Source: Cytophagales bacterium
GTDB taxonomy: Bacteria; Bacteroidota; Bacteroidia; Cytophagales; Cyclobacteriaceae
Length of the DNA stretch: 35,385 nucleotides
Assembly: GCA_027317105.1 (NCBI GenBank)
Contig: DAHVFH010000196.1
Span: 1-35,385 of the forward strand
Reading direction: 5' to 3'
Part shown: piece after piece, positions 24,419 to 32,903 of the stretch
How positions within the stretch are numbered: the first letter of the stretch is position 1
Layout of the letters: the number at the start of each line of letters is the position of its first letter
Position numbers and translations under genes: made by a program
The notes under the pieces: generated by a model
The model's input: only the letters and a program-made list of their open reading frames with translations
Databases searched by the model: none
What the model was told of the DNA's origin: nothing

Positions 24419-25732
24419 TCAATCCTCAATACCCAACGCTTTCATTTTCTTTTTCAAGTCAGCTATTTTTGGATTGTAAACGGCTTCATCATAAAGTGAC
24501 AATTCATTGTAGATAGAAAGTAATCCATAAAGTCCATCCTGATCGTCCGGATTAGCGGCAACACATTTTTCCCAATAGGGCAAAGAAACCTTTAACATTT
24601 CGGGTATCTTAATATACAAATCCTGTCGTTTCTTAAGGTCATCAGGTCTCTGGCCAGTAATGGCATTGCGTTCATGGCGCATTTTTTGCGCATCCCCATA
24701 GGTGAACTTCGCCATTACCAAGTTAGCTTCAAAATAATCCGGATCTACCTTTAGTGCTTCTCCCATCCAATGTTTAGCTCCATCAATATCTTTTAATTCG
24801 TTGCAGATCAACCCGACAAAATATCTTGATTCTTTATCTTTTGGATCAGCGGCCGCCTTCTGTTCCATGAGTGCCTTAGCTTCAGGCAAGCGATTTGTTT
24901 GAGTATAAATATTATATTCAAAATTCAAATAGTCCATGTTTGTGGGGAATCTCGAAGTTAATTCCTTTGCCACATCCAATGCCTTATTAATGTTCTTCAT
25001 ATAGGAAGTGTCCTTTAACGCATCATATTTTTCTTTACCACTTACCTTCCCTGCTTTTTTTGCTGCATCTGCCTTTTTTGTGTAAATCGAATAGAGTTGC
25101 AGCAGGGCATCCGGATTTTTGCCACCAGCGGCTTGATACCTTGCGATGTAAGCTATGGCCTTTGCGTTTTCATCAGCAGCAGGAGCAAAATAAACACCAG
25201 CATTCATTAATTGAGTTGTGTCAGTAGGCAAGAAATAAACTACTTTTTCAATATCTACAAACGCCTTTTTGAAATCCTTCGCTTTGTAGGTATTATAGCC
25301 ACGCTCTAAGTATTTCTGAGCATAATACGTTGCTACTTGGTTCTTTAGCATCGGAACTTGCAGCCCATTCATCACTGTTTTTACAAAGCTTTCTTCTTTT
25401 CCTTGGTTAATTTCCTCTGACTTGTTGAAGGCCTCCTTTGCAATCGGAAAAGGATCCGCTTCAAGTGATTTGAATTTTTCGTTTTTCGTGGTATCAATCG
25501 CGCAATAAATCATCCCCTTCAAATACCATGCCTTGGCTGCATTCTTGGAGGGTTTTCCTTTTTTGTCGATCATGTATTTTTCATTTGCCACGGTGGCATC
25601 AATGATCTCCTTGGCCTCATCAATATTGCCTTTTTGCAAGGCACTCTCGGCTTTATTTACACTTGGCTTTATCGGCTTTTGTGCAGCGACAAATAATGGA
25701 AATACAAGGAGAAATAGGATTAACTTTTTCAT
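24419..25732 (-). CDS. secreted tetratricopeptide-repeat protein
   Basis: 437 residues with a signal peptide (MKKLILFLLVFPLFVAAQ, cut near residue 18), then helical repeats. TPR-like units are seen in ALQKGNIDEAKEIIDATV, YNTYKAKDFKKAFVDIEKVV, YTQTNRLPEAKALMEQKAAA, NELKDIDGAKHWMGEALKV and the C-terminal YNELSLYDEAVY. No catalytic domain, so it is a protein-binding scaffold in the periplasm (inference). It follows gyrA by 47 nt on the same strand and ends in a strong terminator, so it is probably the last gene of the gyrA transcript, an arrangement I recall from other Bacteroidota. Confidence 0.8.
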   Translation of the reverse strand: MKKLILFLLVFPLFVAAQKPIKPSVNKAESALQKGNIDEAKEIIDATVANEKYMIDKKGKPSKNAAKAWYLKGMIYCAIDTTKNEKFKSLEADPFPIAKEAFNKSEEINQGKEESFVKTVMNGLQVPMLKNQVATYYAQKYLERGYNTYKAKDFKKAFVDIEKVVYFLPTDTTQLMNAGVYFAPAADENAKAIAYIARYQAAGGKNPDALLQLYSIYTKKADAAKKAGKVSGKEKYDALKDTSYMKNINKALDVAKELTSRFPTNMDYLNFEYNIYTQTNRLPEAKALMEQKAAADPKDKESRYFVGLICNELKDIDGAKHWMGEALKVDPDYFEANLVMAKFTYGDAQKMRHERNAITGQRPDDLKKRQDLYIKIPEMLKVSLPYWEKCVAANPDDQDGLYGLLSIYNELSLYDEAVYNPKIADLKKKMKALGIED

Positions 25733-25779
25733 AGTAATTTAATTAAAGTATTCTGATTGGTTAAAATTAACTAAAAATT

Positions 25780-28275
25780 CTAATTTGTTGCCTCTTCTGG
25801 ATTATTCTCTTCTTCCATTTTTTGTATTTTTTCAACAGAAGAAATCGCATCATCATCATTGAGTTTGATAAGCCTCACCCCTTGCGTAGCCCTGCCCATC
25901 ACCCGCAACTCTTCTACGCTGATACGAATACTAATGCCTGACTTATTAATAATCATCAAATCATCCCCGTCCATTACGCTCTTTATCGCAACAAGCTTAC
26001 CTGTTTTTTCAGTGACATTGATGGTCTTTACGCCTTTTCCTCCACGCCTTGTAATACGATAGTCACCAATCTCTGATCGTTTTCCATAACCCTTCTCAGA
26101 AACCACCAATAAATTAGTGTTTTCACGCGCAATACATACCATGCCGATCACTTTGTCCAGACCTGATTCTAAGGTTACACCCTTTACGCCTGCTGCCGTG
26201 CGACCCATTGGCCTTACATCCGCTTCGTTAAAATGAACGGCTTTTCCTTCACTCTTGGCAATAATAATATGATTCTTGCCATTCGTCAGTGCCGCATCGA
26301 GCAAGCGGTCACCTTCGTGTATAGTGATGGCGGTAATCCCGTTTGCGCGAGGACGAGAGTAGGCTTCCAATGAGGTCTTCTTTATAACTCCCTTTTCGGT
26401 ACACAGGATCACAAACGTATTGTTAATATAATCCTGATCTTCCAGGCTTTTTAAGTTCAAAACCGCACGCACCGTATCACCTGACTCGATGTTCAACAGA
26501 TTTTGGATTGCACGGCCTTTTGAGGTCTTATTACCTTCTGGTATTTCGTACACCTTTTTCCAGTACACTTTTCCGAATTCAGAAAAAATTAAAAGATAAT
26601 TGTGTGCTTGCGCAACGAATAAATGTTCAGTGAAATCATCATCTTTCGAGCCGGTTGCTTTAGATCCGATTCCACCTCTACCCTGCGTGCGGTATTCGGA
26701 AAGCGAGGTGCGTTTCACGTAGCCTTGATTGGAGATCGTAATTACCATCTCTTCATTAGCGATCATGTCTTCCATGGTGATATCTTCCTCACTATGCACA
26801 ATTTGCGTTCTGCGTGCATCGGCATAGCGCTCTTTGATCTCATTCAATTCATCCTTAATGATGCCCATTCGTACAGGCTCACTGGCCAAGATTTCGTTTA
26901 GTCGGTCAATCAGCGCTTTTACTTCTTTGTATTCATTTTGAATTTTCTCTCGCTCTAATCCCGTAAGGCGTTGCAGGCGCATTTCCAAAATAGCCTTCGC
27001 TTGGATTTCTGAAAGCTTGAAATTTTCCATCAAACCAACCTTTGCCACCTCAGGATCCTTTGAATTGCGGATCAAGGTAATGACCTCATCCAAATGGTCA
27101 AGCGCAATCAGGTAGCCCTCTAAAATATGGGCGCGCTTTTCTGCTTCATCCAGCTCAAAGCGGGTTCTACGCACCACTACTTCATGACGGTGCTCAACAA
27201 AATAAACGATTAAATCTTTGAGGTTGAGCGTCTGTGGCCTGCCTTTAACAAGCGCCACATTGTTCACCCCAAAGGAAGATTGAAGCTGTGTGTATTTGAA
27301 TAAGTTATTAAGTACAATATTCGGGATAGCATCTTTTTTCAAATCATAAACCACCCGGAAACCATCGCGGTCAGATTCATCGCGCATATCGCTGATGCCC
27401 TCTATTTTCTTTTCGTTGATCAGGGCAGCCGTGCGCTCAATCATACTGGCCTTATTTACCTGATAAGGAATTTCCGTGGCAATGATTTGATCTTTTCCGC
27501 TGGCGCTCGTTACAATTTCAGCCTTGGCGCGAACCACAATCTTTCCCCTTCCCGTAAGAAAAGCTTCCTGTATCCCCTGATATCCATAAATAATACCGCC
27601 CGTTGGAAAATCCGGAGCGAGGATAATTTTCATCAGTTCGGGAATAGTTACTTCCCGGTTGTCGATGTAGGTGATTATCCCATCAATTACTTCGCCTAAA
27701 TTGTGAGGAGGCATGTTGGTGGCCATGCCCACAGCAATACCCGATGAACCATTAATGAGCAGGTTGGGTACCTTGGCGGGAAGCACGGTCGGCTCTGAAT
27801 TTTGATCATCATACGTAGGTTGAAAATCTACCGTGTTCTTGTTGATGTCAGCCAACAATTCTTCCGCAATCCTACGAAGGCGTGCTTCGGTATAACGCAT
27901 TGCCGCTGGAGGGTCGCCATCCACGGAACCAAAATTCCCCTGGCCATCCACTAACATGTAGCGCATGCTCCAATCTTGAGCCATGCGAACCATGGTATCA
28001 TAAATGGAGGCATCACCGTGGGGGTGATACTTTCCCATCACATCACCCACGATACGAGCTGATTTTTTATAAGGCCGATTATGGTTTACCCCCAATTCGA
28101 GCATGCCATAAAGCACCCGTCTGTGAACTGGCTTTAGGCCATCGCGCACATCGGGTAAGGCACGAGAAATGATGACCGACATCGAATAATCGATGTACGC
28201 GCCTCGCATTTCGTCTTCAATATTGATAGGGATTATACTCTGTCGTTCCAGGGGTGCTCCAGTGTCTTCTGCCAC
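25780..28275 (-). CDS. gyrA: DNA gyrase subunit A
   Basis: The breakage-reunion and DNA-wrapping subunit of gyrase, 831 residues. The N-terminal domain carries ALPDVRDGLKPVHRR, GKYHPHGDASIYD and the catalytic tyrosine Y128 in MRYTEARL. The C-terminal half shows beta-pinwheel repeats with the GyrA box as QGRGGIG in place of QRRGGKG, so it is gyrase and not topoisomerase IV. The drug-binding helix has A89 where Escherichia coli has S83, with D93 at the D87 position. The start is a GTG at 28275; an in-frame stop lies five codons upstream and no ATG is available. The C-terminus is acidic (MEEENNPEEATN). gyrB is not in the window. Confidence 0.97.
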   Translation of the reverse strand: MAEDTGAPLERQSIIPINIEDEMRGAYIDYSMSVIISRALPDVRDGLKPVHRRVLYGMLELGVNHNRPYKKSARIVGDVMGKYHPHGDASIYDTMVRMAQDWSMRYMLVDGQGNFGSVDGDPPAAMRYTEARLRRIAEELLADINKNTVDFQPTYDDQNSEPTVLPAKVPNLLINGSSGIAVGMATNMPPHNLGEVIDGIITYIDNREVTIPELMKIILAPDFPTGGIIYGYQGIQEAFLTGRGKIVVRAKAEIVTSASGKDQIIATEIPYQVNKASMIERTAALINEKKIEGISDMRDESDRDGFRVVYDLKKDAIPNIVLNNLFKYTQLQSSFGVNNVALVKGRPQTLNLKDLIVYFVEHRHEVVVRRTRFELDEAEKRAHILEGYLIALDHLDEVITLIRNSKDPEVAKVGLMENFKLSEIQAKAILEMRLQRLTGLEREKIQNEYKEVKALIDRLNEILASEPVRMGIIKDELNEIKERYADARRTQIVHSEEDITMEDMIANEEMVITISNQGYVKRTSLSEYRTQGRGGIGSKATGSKDDDFTEHLFVAQAHNYLLIFSEFGKVYWKKVYEIPEGNKTSKGRAIQNLLNIESGDTVRAVLNLKSLEDQDYINNTFVILCTEKGVIKKTSLEAYSRPRANGITAITIHEGDRLLDAALTNGKNHIIIAKSEGKAVHFNEADVRPMGRTAAGVKGVTLESGLDKVIGMVCIARENTNLLVVSEKGYGKRSEIGDYRITRRGGKGVKTINVTEKTGKLVAIKSVMDGDDLMIINKSGISIRISVEELRVMGRATQGVRLIKLNDDDAISSVEKIQKMEEENNPEEATN

Positions 28276-28343
28276 AGTAAAATTCAGTTAATAGGGGTGA
28301 AAATTTAGTTTGGCAAGGTAGTGAAAAAGGAGCAGACATTTGA

Positions 28344-28373
28344 TCCCTAAAACGAAGGTTTTTGGGATTTTTT
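28344..28373 (+). terminator. hairpin with plus-strand T tract between fahA and gyrA
   Basis: TCCCTAAAAC (28344-28353) pairs with GTTTTTGGGA (28358-28367) with one mismatch and a GAAG loop, followed by TTTTTT (28368-28373). The T tract is on the plus strand, although both flanking genes are read leftward; on the minus strand no U tract follows the stem. It would stop antisense transcription entering fahA, or be only a weak terminator for fahA. Confidence 0.5.
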
Positions 28374-28391
28374 ACCAAAAATGAGGACCCG

Positions 28392-29666
28392 TTAAATTGC
28401 CTTCAGAACCATGCCTCTGCACTCCCCAAATCCAATCCTTACGCCTTCCTTTTCAGCATGCCCTTTGATAATTATTTCATCCCCATCGAGAAGGAATTTT
28501 CTTTCAGAACCATCGGCTAAATGTAATGGCCGTTGACCATTCCAAGATAGCTCAAGCATTGAACCATACGATCCGGGAGAAGGACCGCTAATGGTTCCGC
28601 TCGCATAAAGATCGCCAACTTGAATATTGCATCCATTCACCGTATGGTGCGCCAACTGCTGCGCCATATTCCAGTACATATATTTAAAATTGGTGCGGCA
28701 CACCGTAGTTGGCACTGATTTTTCAGGTTGAATTAATACTTCTAAGCTGACATCAAAATTTTTGGGGCCTTCAAAATTCAAATAAGGTAAAACCTGGGGA
28801 AATTGTTCTGGCCCTTTGGCGCGAAATGGTTCGAGAGCATCCAAAGTTACAATCCAAGGGGAGATTGTAGATCCGAAATTCTTTCCGAGAAAAGGTCCGA
28901 GCGGAACGTACTCCCATTGCTGTATATCTCGCGCACTCCAGTCATTAAAAAGCACCAAGCCGAAAATGTTCTCTTCTGCTGCCTCCGTAGTGATCTGCGA
29001 TCCTAATTTCGTTTCAGCGCAGGTGATAAAGGCAACCTCCAATTCAAAATCCAATTTTTGAGAAGGGCAAAAAACAGGGTGTTTGGCCTCGCTGGATTTT
29101 ATTTGGCCTTTTGGCCGATGAATTGGTGTGCCTGAAACCACAATGGATGATGCCCTACCATGATAGCCAACGGGGAGATGTTTCCAGTTGGGAAGCAACG
29201 CATTTTCCGGATCGCGAAACATGGTGCCCACATTGGTGGCATGCTCTTCACTACTGTAAAAATCAGTGTAATTTGGAATGCGGACGGGCATGCACATTTG
29301 CACCTCACTCATGGGGATGAGCGCTATTTCGCTGGCCGCTTTATGCGCTTTCAATTCGTTGTTATCGTGTTGAAGCAATTCGGAAACCCGCTGACGTACT
29401 TCCCCTCCCTTTTTTCTTCCCAGCCCCAAAAAATCATTGAGATACATTTGATTGAAGATGCCCTGCGGCAAATTCAAATCTTGAAAGAATCCATTTTCAT
29501 GAAGGTAGACAAGATCAAGGACGTGGTTGCCGATGGCCACGCCCGCTACTGGGTTCAAATACCTCGTCTTAAAAATCCCGAAAGGCAAATTTTGAATTGG
29601 GAAATCTGACCCGTTGGGGACTTCCACCCAGGATTTTAGTTTGGGCTCGTTGGCTTTGATTTTCAT
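28392..29666 (-). CDS. fahA: fumarylacetoacetase
   Basis: Hydrolyses fumarylacetoacetate to fumarate and acetoacetate, the last step of tyrosine/homogentisate breakdown. 424 residues, the usual full length with the SH3-like N-terminal domain (about 1-120). Catalytic and metal-site segments are present: DFYSSEEHATNVG, LPVGYHGRASSIV, DFELEVAF (metal-ligand Glu residues), LFNDWSARDIQQWEY, and QQLAHHTVNGCNIQVGD followed by GTISGP. The other tyrosine-pathway genes (hppD, hmgA) are not adjacent. The ATG at 29666 is preceded by a -7-like box enclosed in a dyad. Confidence 0.95.
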   Translation of the reverse strand: MKIKANEPKLKSWVEVPNGSDFPIQNLPFGIFKTRYLNPVAGVAIGNHVLDLVYLHENGFFQDLNLPQGIFNQMYLNDFLGLGRKKGGEVRQRVSELLQHDNNELKAHKAASEIALIPMSEVQMCMPVRIPNYTDFYSSEEHATNVGTMFRDPENALLPNWKHLPVGYHGRASSIVVSGTPIHRPKGQIKSSEAKHPVFCPSQKLDFELEVAFITCAETKLGSQITTEAAEENIFGLVLFNDWSARDIQQWEYVPLGPFLGKNFGSTISPWIVTLDALEPFRAKGPEQFPQVLPYLNFEGPKNFDVSLEVLIQPEKSVPTTVCRTNFKYMYWNMAQQLAHHTVNGCNIQVGDLYASGTISGPSPGSYGSMLELSWNGQRPLHLADGSERKFLLDGDEIIIKGHAEKEGVRIGFGECRGMVLKAI

Positions 29667-29670
29667 AGAA

Positions 29671-29696
29671 AGAATACCCGAAAGTTAAGGTATTCT
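29671..29696 (-). promoter_or_regulatory. dyad around the -7 box of fahA (operator candidate)
   Basis: AGAATACC (29671-29678) and GGTATTCT (29689-29696) form a perfect 8+8 inverted repeat with a 10-nt centre. That centre carries, on the minus strand, TAACTTTC (29680-29687), one mismatch from TAnnTTTG, 14 nt before the fahA start. A bound dimer would block the promoter. As RNA it could also be a weak hairpin ending the tolC-like transcript (TTTCT follows). Confidence 0.5.
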
Positions 29697-29705
29697 AATT
29701 GAAAA

Positions 29706-30983
29706 TTACTCTCCCCAATACTTCCATCCCAATAACCTGGCCTGCTCAATGCGGGCAGCGCACAGTTGATATTGAAACTGAATCTGGTTTAATGAAATCC
29801 GTTGAAGGTTAGACGATGAATTGAGTAGATCCAAATGGGTGGCCACGCCTTGCTTATAGCGCGATTGGGTGAGTGCTAAAGCTTCTCGCGCATAGTTCAC
29901 TTGTCCTTCAGAATTTTTAATCCGATCTTGATTAGAGATCAGATCGGCCTGCACTTGCGCAAGGTCTTTTCGTAAATTATTTTCTGTGGTCTTGATGGCC
30001 AATTGATTTGACTCCAATACCTTTTGCGCGATGTGCATGTTTTGATTGTTCTTCCCCGCATTATAAATCGGCACACTCAAGTTGACCCCTAGAAAATAAT
30101 TAAAGATCAACGGATATAGGTTGGGCTGATAACCGTTTTTGTAGCCGGTTCCCCCGCCAAACGAAAGAATCGGAAGACGGTTGGATTCGGCATATTTCAA
30201 ATCCATTTCACTCGCCAGACTACGCTGGTTGGCCAGCCGAATATCAAAATTGTTTTGCTTGGCATACTCGGCAATAGACGCCTCCGCGAACTCGGGGAAG
30301 TCAAAATCGGTAGAAGTCGGTTCAGCATTTGTACCCGTAGAATATTCCAACATTGCTTTTTGCTTTTGCCATGAATTGACAAAGTCGACTTTTCTATTTT
30401 CCTCCAAATCAATATTGCTTTGAATATTGGACAAGTCAATTTGCAATGCATCGCCTCGGTTGATGCGACTTTGAACAACCGCTTTATTTACCTTAAGAAA
30501 AGACAAGATCGAATCTTCCACGATAATGGCTTTCTTTAAATAAACCATCGAATAGTAAACCGTAGCAACTTGCGATGCCATTTGTGCCTTGGCCTGCTCA
30601 ATGTTGGTAGTGGCGCTCAAAAGTTCTGCTTTTGATTTGGCAATCAGGGCATTGGTTTTTCCGAAATCCCAAATTGTTTGATTCACCGAAATGTTAAAGT
30701 TCCAATTGTTGTTGGGCTGGAATTTGAATTCGTGTCCATTCAGATTTGCTTTACTGAGTGGGGTCACGTACGTGTAGTAGCCATTGCCAGCGATAACTGG
30801 AAAGTAATTGCTACGCGCTAAATCAACCCGCATATCTGAAGCCTCGGCCGACTTTTTCAATTCCTGAATGCGCGGGAAGTAGCTAAAGGATTGGTTGATC
30901 AAGGTTTTTAATTCTGCATTGGTCTGCGCTTTGGAGAAAGCAAATACAAACAAAAGGGGAGCGACTGCAATTATTTTTTTCAT
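29706..30983 (-). CDS. TolC-family outer-membrane efflux protein
   Basis: 425 residues with a signal peptide (MKKIIAVAPLLFVFAFSKAQ) and the duplicated helical/beta layout of TolC-like channels. Typical segments: ARSNYFPVIAGNGYYTY, NQTIWDFGKTNALIAKSKAEL (first repeat), LGVNLSVPIYNAGKNNQNMHIAQKVLE (second repeat) and ALTQSRYKQGVATHLDLLNSSSNLQ near the C-terminus. It forms the outer-membrane duct for the EmrA/EmrB-like pump encoded upstream on the same strand. It lacks the lipobox seen in some relatives. Last gene of the efflux operon. Confidence 0.92.
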   Translation of the reverse strand: MKKIIAVAPLLFVFAFSKAQTNAELKTLINQSFSYFPRIQELKKSAEASDMRVDLARSNYFPVIAGNGYYTYVTPLSKANLNGHEFKFQPNNNWNFNISVNQTIWDFGKTNALIAKSKAELLSATTNIEQAKAQMASQVATVYYSMVYLKKAIIVEDSILSFLKVNKAVVQSRINRGDALQIDLSNIQSNIDLEENRKVDFVNSWQKQKAMLEYSTGTNAEPTSTDFDFPEFAEASIAEYAKQNNFDIRLANQRSLASEMDLKYAESNRLPILSFGGGTGYKNGYQPNLYPLIFNYFLGVNLSVPIYNAGKNNQNMHIAQKVLESNQLAIKTTENNLRKDLAQVQADLISNQDRIKNSEGQVNYAREALALTQSRYKQGVATHLDLLNSSSNLQRISLNQIQFQYQLCAARIEQARLLGWKYWGE

Positions 30984-31088
30984 AGCGTCTTGTTAAAAAA
31001 TTTTCTATTAATCTCGTTTTCCATTTCACGAGGAATTATTTTTTTACTCTTTCTTTATCGATTAATTACCGATAAGAATTTAAAATCG

Positions 31089-31259
31089 CTAACCTATCTT
31101 TTTAGCAAATGCTTTTAAATAAGATCGAGGATTCATCTGGTTAATGTTGGGCACGTTTTCGGAAAACATAGACTTACCCGATTTGAAATTAGTCCATGCT
31201 TTCTGAATCACCATTTCGTAATCGAACTGTATTCTGGTCTGTTCCATTTTATTTTTCAT
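31089..31259 (-). CDS. 56-residue unknown protein inside the efflux operon
   Basis: An open frame from ATG 31259 to TAG 31089, in the 320-nt space between the MFS pump and TolC-like genes and on the same strand. It encodes a soluble, basic, mostly helical peptide: MKNKMEQTRIQFDYEMVIQK, then a middle with KSGKSMFSENVPNINQM and an end RSYLKAFAKKIG. No membrane segment or signal peptide. A second ATG at 31247 (M5) is an alternative. Not recognised. The in-operon position, 44 nt after the pump stop, and protein-like composition favour a real gene; the remaining 105 nt before tolC hold only AT-rich sequence. Confidence 0.5.
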   Translation of the reverse strand: MKNKMEQTRIQFDYEMVIQKAWTNFKSGKSMFSENVPNINQMNPRSYLKAFAKKIG

Positions 31260-31303
31260 GATCTAAATTTTTAAGATTACTATTAACTAAACAGCATTGA
31301 TTA

Positions 31304-32899
31304 TTAATGACTTTCTTCGGCAATTTTCTGTATGGTGGCCTTGCTCACTTTCTGCGTCTTCAACAAAAACATAAATGGAATGACGCAAACAAAAAACAGC
31401 GTGATCAGCAAAAAGGTATCCGCATAGGCCATCAAATAACTTTGCTTGGTCACGGCTAAATCCAATAGTTTATAACTAAAATTAGTGGTCTGAGTGGGAT
31501 TAATACCCGCGTTCAGCGCACCAGCCTGGTATTGCGATAACCGCAGAAGCAGATTTGGATCCGAAACCTGAAGGTTGCTCACCAAGTCAGTACGATGTAC
31601 CGCATACCGTTGTGTTACGAAGGTATTCATGACCGCAATACCAAAAGCACCACCCAATTGTCGGAGCATATTTGTAAGCGCTATTCCACTCGGCATTTCC
31701 TGTGGCGTGAGCCCAACAACCGCCTGATTAATCAGTGGCACGGTTAAACAGGCTGTGCCTATTCCGCGAAATACTTGCGTCCAAAAGAAAAAAGGAAGCC
31801 CCACATCGGGCGTCACCAAGGACGAGGTATACCCATGAAGAATAAAAAAGATAAAGCCGATCACCACGAAAACTAATGGAGGTGTGCCTGCACCCAGCCT
31901 ACGCCCAATTATCGGCATGCAGAAAATGGCCGCAATGGCACTGGGTACTAATCCAATGCCGGCATCGGTTGGCGAATAGCCAAGAATGCGTTGAACCAAA
32001 ACCGGAAAAATAAATACGGATCCGAACATACCAAAGCCGGTAGCAAACGTAAGTACGTTACTCGCCCACAAATTCCTTCGCTTCATCACGTGCAAATTGA
32101 CCATCGGCTTCTCAGCCACCAATTCTCTATAGATAAAAGAAAATATGCCCACCGCTGCTAAGATGGTAAGGAGAATTATGGTTTTATCCTGAAACCAATC
32201 GTCCGCTTCACCGCGCTCTAATACGTATTCCAAACTGCCAACTCCCACGGCCAAAAAAGAAATTCCCATGAAATCGATCACTGGCTTCTGACGATTGGGA
32301 TTCTTCTCATCCTCCGTTCGCCTGATGTATCGCAACGTTAAGATGGTGGCTACAATCCCGAAAGGAATATTAATGTAAAATATTAAAGGCCAGGAATAAT
32401 TGTCGACAATAAGCCCACCTAAAATCGGGCCGATCGTAGGGCCAAGTACAATACCCATACCAAACATAGCCGCAGCTATCGGTCGTTTGGCAGGCTCAAA
32501 AGCATCAAACAAAATTCCTTGTGAAGTAGATAGCAGCGCACCTCCACCAATGCCCTGAATAAATCTCCAAATCACCAAGGATAGCAGACTGCCGGCCTGA
32601 CCACACATGTAAGAGGAGATGGTGAAAATAAAAATGGAAGCGATATAATATTTTTTCCTGCCAAATAAACGCGCAAAAAAACCAGTCAACGGAATAATGA
32701 TCACATTCGCAATGGCATAGGCTGTAACCACCCATGAGGTGTCTTCAATGGTAGCCCCCAGATTTCCACTAATATCGGTTAAGGCCACATTGACGATGGA
32801 CGTATCAATCAGCTCCATGATCGCAGCCGAAATCGTGGTGATCACGATTATGGCCCGCGCAAAACCGGTGGGAAATTTGGTAGGAGATTCCGATGACAT
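31304..32899 (-). CDS. EmrB/QacA-type (DHA2) major facilitator drug transporter
   Basis: 531 residues, the length of the 14-helix DHA2 family of proton-driven drug exporters. Helix 1 carries ELIDTSIVNVAL (the D1 motif of this family). Motif A is FARLFGRKKYY, and motif C-like sequence GMGIVLGPTIGPILGG is present. The long C-terminal half with VTPDVGLPFFFWTQVFRGIG and the last helix before a short basic tail fit. Encoded 4 nt after the membrane-fusion gene, as in emrAB operons. It exports hydrophobic compounds across the inner membrane, completed by the fusion protein and the TolC-like channel. Actual substrates are unknown. Confidence 0.93.
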   Translation of the reverse strand: MSSESPTKFPTGFARAIIVITTISAAIMELIDTSIVNVALTDISGNLGATIEDTSWVVTAYAIANVIIIPLTGFFARLFGRKKYYIASIFIFTISSYMCGQAGSLLSLVIWRFIQGIGGGALLSTSQGILFDAFEPAKRPIAAAMFGMGIVLGPTIGPILGGLIVDNYSWPLIFYINIPFGIVATILTLRYIRRTEDEKNPNRQKPVIDFMGISFLAVGVGSLEYVLERGEADDWFQDKTIILLTILAAVGIFSFIYRELVAEKPMVNLHVMKRRNLWASNVLTFATGFGMFGSVFIFPVLVQRILGYSPTDAGIGLVPSAIAAIFCMPIIGRRLGAGTPPLVFVVIGFIFFILHGYTSSLVTPDVGLPFFFWTQVFRGIGTACLTVPLINQAVVGLTPQEMPSGIALTNMLRQLGGAFGIAVMNTFVTQRYAVHRTDLVSNLQVSDPNLLLRLSQYQAGALNAGINPTQTTNFSYKLLDLAVTKQSYLMAYADTFLLITLFFVCVIPFMFLLKTQKVSKATIQKIAEESH

Positions 32900-32903
32900 T
32901 TTT

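Noticed and set aside
29160..29609. Open frame of 149 codons on the plus strand
   Set aside because: Antisense to fumarylacetoacetase and without promoter, motif or independent support.
31049..31080. TTATCG/CGATAA hairpin between the 56-residue gene and tolC as terminator
   Set aside because: Stem of only 6-7 AT-rich pairs and no U tract on the relevant strand.
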